In this document: positions 6,345-10,280 of the stretch, in pieces
Position numbering within the stretch: the first letter of the stretch is position 1
Layout: each line of letters begins with the position of its first letter
Assembly: GCA_002402245.1 (NCBI GenBank)
Contig: NVVP01000029.1
Coordinates: forward strand, 8,385 to 18,664
Origin: Gammaproteobacteria bacterium
GTDB taxonomy: Bacteria; Pseudomonadota; Gammaproteobacteria; Nitrosococcales; Methylophagaceae
Reading direction: 5' to 3'
Length of the DNA: 10,280 nucleotides
Notes under the pieces: generated by a model
Seen by the model: the letters and a program-made list of their open reading frames with translations, nothing else
Database searches by the model: none
What the model was told of the DNA's origin: nothing
Translations under genes and position numbers: made by a program

Positions 6345-6487
6345 ACTCATATCTTGCACTCAGAATGCCCATATTATGCGTTACAAATTTTCGCGATAGT
6401 TTACTATCAGGTGCAATTTATGCCTTTAATCTGAACATTCTGAAGCACAATCTATTTCGCCCAGACTTAAATAGAGCCTCCCAATAA
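6341..6487 (+). CDS. Candidate small ORF filling the nuoF-nuoG gap (48 aa, unknown)
   Basis: I do not recognise this frame. It begins at an ATG overlapping the nuoF stop (ATGA, 6341-6344) and ends at a TAA overlapping the nuoG start (TAATG, 6485-6489). It therefore fills the only gap in the operon with the same junction types seen between the nuo genes. A strong GGGGAGG (6321-6327) lies 13 bases before the ATG, farther than is ideal. The 48-residue product begins MNSYLALRMPILCV, has a mildly hydrophobic stretch LLSGAIYAF (about 21-29), one Cys (13), and a basic, polar end FRPDLNRASQ. It has no clear signal peptide or full membrane helix. Against coding: it uses ATA, AGA, CTC, CCC and CTA codons that are rarer in the neighbours, and it overlaps inverted repeats. 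A gap this short stays open by chance fairly often. Confidence 0.3.
   Translation: MNSYLALRMPILCVTNFRDSLLSGAIYAFNLNILKHNLFRPDLNRASQ
6345..6486. other. 142-base nuoF-nuoG spacer with inverted repeats
   Basis: If the small frame is not translated, this is an untranslated spacer inside the operon. TCAGAATG (6360-6367) can pair with CATTCTGA (6436-6443), and GATAGT (6395-6400) with ACTATC (6403-6408) across two bases. TTGCAC (6354-6359) can pair with GTGCAA (6411-6416), which crosses the first stem, so those two pairings are alternatives. No T-run, target-site duplication or good promoter was found. A TAG at 6472-6474 in the nuoG frame rules out an upstream extension of nuoG. Confidence 0.45.
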
Positions 6488-8844
6488 TGGTTAATATAGA
6501 GATTGATGGCATTCCACTCAAAGTGGATTCAAGCAAAATGATTATTCAAGCGGCTGATGAAGCAGGCATTGATATTCCTCGTTTTTGTTATCACAAGAAA
6601 TTGTCTATCGCCGCTAACTGCCGCATGTGTTTAATTGAAGTCGAGCAATCACGTAAAGCCTTACCTGCTTGTGCAACGCCGGTGACAGAAGGCATGAAAA
6701 TATTCACTCATTCTGAAGTAGCTATTGCAGCTCAACGTGGTGTGATGGAGTTTTTATTGATTAATCATCCGCTTGATTGTCCGATCTGTGATCAAGCTGG
6801 AGAGTGTGAATTACAAGATATGTCAATGGGCTATGGCCCAGGAATAAGTCGTTTTAATGAAGGCAAACGGGTAGTTAAAGATAAAGACATTGGCCCATTA
6901 ATTAATACCGATATGACACGGTGTATTCACTGTACACGTTGTGTTCGTTTTGGTGATGAGATTGCCGGTATTAAAGAAATGGGCTCAACAGGCCGTGGCG
7001 AACATATGGAGATAGGCACCTATATCGAGAAAAGTGTCGCCTCTGAACTATCAGGCAATATTATTGATTTATGTCCTGTTGGTGCTTTGACATCGAAACC
7101 GTTTCGTTATCGTGCTCGTGCGTGGGAATTAACAGCACATCCTTCAATTGCACCACATGATGCAGTGGGCTCAAATATTGAGTTTCATACTCGGCGTAAT
7201 GAAGTGATGCGAGCGGTACCGCGTGATAATGAACAATTGAATGAAACCTGGTTGTCCGATCGTGACCGTTTTAGTTATTTAGGCTTGGCTCACGAGCAAC
7301 GTGCAAGCGTTCCGATGATAAAACAGCAGGGTGAGTGGCGACAAACAGATTGGCAAACAGCATTAGAATTTTCCATTGAGGGTTTAGAAGAAGTAAAACG
7401 TAAACACGGTGTTGAGCAAATTGCTGGCTTATTATCGCCGACGGTAACATTAGAAGAATCCTATTTATTTCAAAAATTATTACGTGGTATCGGTGCTACA
7501 CATATTGATCACCGCCTACGCCAACAAGACTTTTCAGCAAGCGATGCTGTTTATCAAAAACAAGCACTGTGTTTGGCTGACCTTGAACAGAGTCAGGATA
7601 TCGTTTTAATTGGCTGTAATATTCGAGCAGAGCAACCGATAATGGCTCACCGAATTAGACAAGCTGCCTTACAAGGTGCATCGGTGACTAACCTTAACTT
7701 TATGTCATTAGATTTACTGATAGATAATGTATTGCAGATAACCGTTGATGCTCAGGGTTTATTAAGCACATTATCAGGGGTGGCAAAAGCATTGCTTTCT
7801 TTAGCTAATGATAAAGAGCAGCAGTGGGCTGAATTATTAGATGTGGTAACGCCTTCAGCACAAGAGCAGACTATGGCCATGCGTTTAGCTAATGCCAGTC
7901 AGGCTCATTTATTAGTAGGTGCTTTGGCTAATAATCATCCTCAAGCAAGTAAAATTAAAGTGTTGGCGGATTTAATTGCCCGCTTAAGTAACAGCCAGAT
8001 GATAGTCATACCTAATGCTAATTCAACGGCATTAACCTTGGCAGAATCCTTATTTGAGGGTAAAGAGCTTAGTTTTAATGCCCAGCAAGTCTGGCAGCAA
8101 AAGTTACGTGCTTATGTATTATTGAATGTAGAAGCTGAATTAGATTGTGCTGATCCTATAGCGGCTCAATATGCCTTACAACAAGCTAGTTTTGTTGTGG
8201 CGATGAATAGTTATGTTACTGATCAAGTATTAGCTAATGCTGATGTTATTTTACCGATAGCTAGTTTTGCTGAGACTTCAGGTACTTTTATCGGTATTGA
8301 TCAGCAGTGGCAAAGTTTTAGTGGTGCAGTAGCAGCCAAAGGGGAGAGTCGTCCTGCTTGGAAAGTGTTACGTGTATTAGCTAATATCGCCAAATTGACT
8401 GACTTTGATTATGTTTCATCTCAAGATGTGCGTGATGAAATTAGAGATAAGTTTAAGCGAGCGTCAGTGGTCAAACAATCGGTATTAGTGCCTGATGATT
8501 TAAGTTCAGACTATGATTTGATGACTATTTCTGAAATACCGATGTATCGCGGTGACGCTATAGTAAGACGAAGCGAAGCCTTACAACAAACGGCTGAAAA
8601 CAAGCAGTCTTTATATGCCCGAATGAATGCCGCAGAGGCCGAAAAACGAGGCATACTTGATGGCGATGAAATTGAAGTAATTGATTCAACACAGAGCGAC
8701 AATCGCTGTGAAGTTGAATTTGAATGTGACGATACCATTGCTGATGGCTGTATTTATATCGCTGCTGCAATTGATGAAACGGCATCATTAGGCATGGCTT
8801 TTACCAATGTAATCGTACTGCCTGTGCAACGAGTTAAGCCATGA
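6487..8844 (+). CDS. nuoG: NADH-quinone oxidoreductase subunit G (75 kDa Fe-S subunit)
   Basis: This large subunit carries electrons from NuoF through several clusters towards NuoI. It has 785 residues. The N-terminal ferredoxin domain holds the N1b [2Fe-2S] ligands C34, C45, C48 and C62. The His-Cys segment NHPLDCPICDQAGEC gives N5 (H94, C98, C101, C107). TRCIHCTRC with C196 in DLCPVGAL gives N4 (C146, C149, C152, C196). The rest (about 215-785) is a molybdopterin-oxidoreductase-like fold with no sign of cofactor use. The N7 ligands known in E. coli are replaced (A222, D225, S229, S257), as in alphaproteobacterial and mitochondrial homologues. The ATG at 6487 has only a weak AGAG upstream, so translation may depend on coupling from upstream. 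It ends in an ATGA overlap with nuoH. Confidence 0.97.
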   Translation: MVNIEIDGIPLKVDSSKMIIQAADEAGIDIPRFCYHKKLSIAANCRMCLIEVEQSRKALPACATPVTEGMKIFTHSEVAIAAQRGVMEFLLINHPLDCPICDQAGECELQDMSMGYGPGISRFNEGKRVVKDKDIGPLINTDMTRCIHCTRCVRFGDEIAGIKEMGSTGRGEHMEIGTYIEKSVASELSGNIIDLCPVGALTSKPFRYRARAWELTAHPSIAPHDAVGSNIEFHTRRNEVMRAVPRDNEQLNETWLSDRDRFSYLGLAHEQRASVPMIKQQGEWRQTDWQTALEFSIEGLEEVKRKHGVEQIAGLLSPTVTLEESYLFQKLLRGIGATHIDHRLRQQDFSASDAVYQKQALCLADLEQSQDIVLIGCNIRAEQPIMAHRIRQAALQGASVTNLNFMSLDLLIDNVLQITVDAQGLLSTLSGVAKALLSLANDKEQQWAELLDVVTPSAQEQTMAMRLANASQAHLLVGALANNHPQASKIKVLADLIARLSNSQMIVIPNANSTALTLAESLFEGKELSFNAQQVWQQKLRAYVLLNVEAELDCADPIAAQYALQQASFVVAMNSYVTDQVLANADVILPIASFAETSGTFIGIDQQWQSFSGAVAAKGESRPAWKVLRVLANIAKLTDFDYVSSQDVRDEIRDKFKRASVVKQSVLVPDDLSSDYDLMTISEIPMYRGDAIVRRSEALQQTAENKQSLYARMNAAEAEKRGILDGDEIEVIDSTQSDNRCEVEFECDDTIADGCIYIAAAIDETASLGMAFTNVIVLPVQRVKP

Positions 8845-9905
8845 TTGACACTATCAGCACTATGATTACATGGGTAACAGAGCAGACTGTGCTTTATACA
8901 ATAATTAAGATTGTAGCGATCATTGTGCCGCTTATGTTGGGTGTCGCCTATCTGACATTAGCCGAACGTAAAGTAATTGGTTTTATCCAAGTACGTATTG
9001 GTCCAAATCGAGTGGGCCCTTGGGGATTATTACAACCGATTGCCGATGGTATGAAACTCGCTTTAAAAGAGATTATTCTTCCCTCAAAATCAAACTTATA
9101 TTTATTCTTAGTCGCACCAGTATTAGCCATTGGCCCTGCTTTAGCAGCATGGGCAGTGATGCCATTTGATGCCACATTAATATTGGCTGATATTGATGCC
9201 GGTTTGCTTTATATTTTAGCGATTACCTCAATGGGGGTATACGGCATTGTGATTGCTGGCTGGGCCTCAAATTCACGTTATGCTTTTTTGGGAGCCTTAC
9301 GCTCAGCAGCACAAGTAGTGTCATATGAAATTGCCATGGGTTTTGCTTTAGTCGGCGTTTTAATTGCAGCGGGTAGCTTGAATTTAGGTGAAATAGTCTT
9401 AGCTCAACAGGGAGGAATATTATATTGGTATTGGTTGCCTTTATTTCCTTTATTTATAGTCTATTTTATCTCGGGCGTGGCCGAAACAAATCGAGCACCA
9501 TTTGATGTATCGGAAGGGGAGTCTGAAATTGTAGCCGGCTTCCATGTTGAATATTCAGGTATGGCCTTTGCGGTATTTTTCTTGGCTGAATATGCCGATA
9601 TGATTTTAATTTCAATGCTGGCGGCAGTGATGTTTGCGGGTGGTTGGTTATCACCTTTCCAAGGTATTCCCGGCTTAGAAAGTTTATTTTCATGGGTGCC
9701 GGGTATTGTGTGGTTATTAATTAAAACCGCAATGTTCCTTTTTCTATACCTATGGTTCAGAGCCACATTTCCTCGTTATCGTTATGATCAAATTATGCGC
9801 TTGGGTTGGAAAGTGTTTATTCCGGTGACATTAGTATGGTTAGTGGTCGTGGCGACGGCTCAAGTGTTTGATATTGGCCCCTGGTTCACCGAGGCAGCAT
9901 CATGA
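8841..9905 (+). CDS. nuoH: NADH-quinone oxidoreductase subunit H (ND1 homologue)
   Basis: This membrane subunit docks the peripheral arm and forms the quinone entry channel and the first part of the proton path. It has 354 residues with about eight hydrophobic helices (roughly 16-40, 86-107, 115-141, 158-180, 190-213, 239-269, 283-308 and 324-345). Hallmark cytoplasmic loops are AERKVIGFIQVRIGPNRVG (41-59) and the segment starting AETNRAPFDVSEGESEIVAG and ending GFHVEY (214-238), whose acidic residues line the quinone chamber. The start lies inside the nuoG stop (ATGA) with only a weak ribosome site, which suggests coupling. The end overlaps nuoI by four bases. Confidence 0.98.
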   Translation: MIDTISTMITWVTEQTVLYTIIKIVAIIVPLMLGVAYLTLAERKVIGFIQVRIGPNRVGPWGLLQPIADGMKLALKEIILPSKSNLYLFLVAPVLAIGPALAAWAVMPFDATLILADIDAGLLYILAITSMGVYGIVIAGWASNSRYAFLGALRSAAQVVSYEIAMGFALVGVLIAAGSLNLGEIVLAQQGGILYWYWLPLFPLFIVYFISGVAETNRAPFDVSEGESEIVAGFHVEYSGMAFAVFFLAEYADMILISMLAAVMFAGGWLSPFQGIPGLESLFSWVPGIVWLLIKTAMFLFLYLWFRATFPRYRYDQIMRLGWKVFIPVTLVWLVVVATAQVFDIGPWFTEAAS

Positions 9906-10280
9906 AACAGAGTTTTAAACAAAGCGTGATACATTTTATTAAAAGCTTTCTTTTATGGGAATTGTTAGTCGGTTTAAAACTAACAGGTCGTTACTTGTTT
10001 GCTAAGAAGATAACGGTGCAATATCCAGAAGAAAAAACACCTCAATCTCCTCGGTTTAGAGGATTACATGCTTTACGTCGTTATCCTAATGGTGAGGAAC
10101 GCTGTATTGGTTGTAAATTATGTGAGGCGACGTGTCCTGCCTTGGCCATTACCATTGATACCGAACCACGTGATGATGGTACTCGCCGAACTACACATTA
10201 TGAAATTGATTTATTCAAGTGTATTTTTTGTGGCTTTTGTGAAGAATCATGCCCCGTTGATGCCATTGTTGAAACTCGCG
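9902..10280 (+). CDS. nuoI: NADH-quinone oxidoreductase subunit I (two [4Fe-4S] clusters), 3' end missing
   Basis: This TYKY-type ferredoxin subunit holds N6a and N6b, the last relay before N2 in NuoB. 126 codons are visible before the window ends; the family is usually about 160-180 residues, so the C-terminal part is cut off. Residues 8-34 form the amphipathic N-terminal helix that lies on the membrane, followed by PRFRGLHALRRYPNGEERC. Two C-x2-C-x2-C-x3-C motifs are present: C68, C71, C74, C78 (ERCIGCKLCEATCP) and C107, C110, C113, C117 (KCIFCGFCEESCP). As usual for such folds, the last Cys of each motif ligates the other cluster. The start overlaps nuoH in ATGA, with GAGG (9891-9894) seven bases upstream. 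Confidence 0.97.
   Translation, partial: MKQSFKQSVIHFIKSFLLWELLVGLKLTGRYLFAKKITVQYPEEKTPQSPRFRGLHALRRYPNGEERCIGCKLCEATCPALAITIDTEPRDDGTRRTTHYEIDLFKCIFCGFCEESCPVDAIVETR

Noticed and set aside
6354..6430. Internal promoter for nuoG in the spacer
   Set aside because: TTGCAC and TATTAT are only 12 bases apart, and TTTAAT (6425-6430) has no usable -35 box upstream.
8511..8788. Two overlapping minus-strand frames opposite the 3' end of nuoG
   Set aside because: They overlap each other and conserved nuoG coding sequence, and show no domain or ribosome site, so they are treated as shadows.
9461..9766. 101-codon open frame on the minus strand inside nuoH
   Set aside because: It lies wholly opposite a clearly coding, conserved membrane protein. 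Its product has no recognisable motif, and its openness follows from nuoH codon composition.
1..10280. CRISPR array, insertion sequence, tRNA or defence system
   Set aside because: No regular repeat-spacer pattern, transposase frame, terminal inverted repeats or tRNA-like cloverleaf was seen, and the plus strand from 689 on is nearly all conserved housekeeping coding sequence.

Overview
This window reads as a stretch of a gammaproteobacterial chromosome of low-to-moderate GC. It carries the 5' part of an ispA-xseB pair on the minus strand, a divergent ribF, and then, on the plus strand, the first nine genes of a complex I (nuo) operon, nuoA to nuoI, with nuoI cut by the window end. The placement is inferred. 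IspA, XseB and RibF look proteobacterial, and RibF opens like the enterobacterial enzyme. NuoC and NuoD are separate proteins and NuoG lacks the extra N7 cluster ligands, so the complex is of the alpha/betaproteobacterial-mitochondrial type, which some non-enteric Gammaproteobacteria also have. I cannot name a genus.

Layout: 1-317 (minus) is partial ispA, and 314-559 (minus) is xseB, the two overlapping at GTGA. 560-688 is a divergent intergenic region with a good candidate promoter for xseB-ispA. 689-1621 is ribF. 1622-1798 is a 177-base non-coding region with a candidate nuo promoter, an 11-base palindrome and a leader hairpin. From 1799 to the end runs nuoA-B-C-D-E-F-(small candidate ORF)-G-H-I.

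The nuo genes are packed almost without spacing: nuoA/B overlap by 10 bases, B/C are 5 apart, C/D and E/F overlap by 1, and D/E, G/H and H/I overlap by 4 (ATGA). The one break is 142 bases between nuoF and nuoG. That gap is exactly filled by a 48-codon open frame that overlaps the nuoF stop (ATGA) and the nuoG start (TAATG). Its codon choice differs from its neighbours and the stretch also holds inverted repeats, so it is either an undescribed small operon gene or a structured intergenic insert. It is the most unusual thing in the window.

Together, NuoE, NuoF and NuoG form the NADH dehydrogenase module (FMN and most Fe-S clusters). NuoB, NuoC, NuoD and NuoI form the connecting quinone-reducing arm. 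NuoA and NuoH are the first membrane subunits, and the remaining pump subunits (NuoJ-N) presumably follow downstream. RibF supplies FMN, the cofactor of NuoF. IspA makes farnesyl diphosphate, a precursor of the quinone side chain. Apart from the nuoF-nuoG gap, this is ordinary housekeeping sequence.
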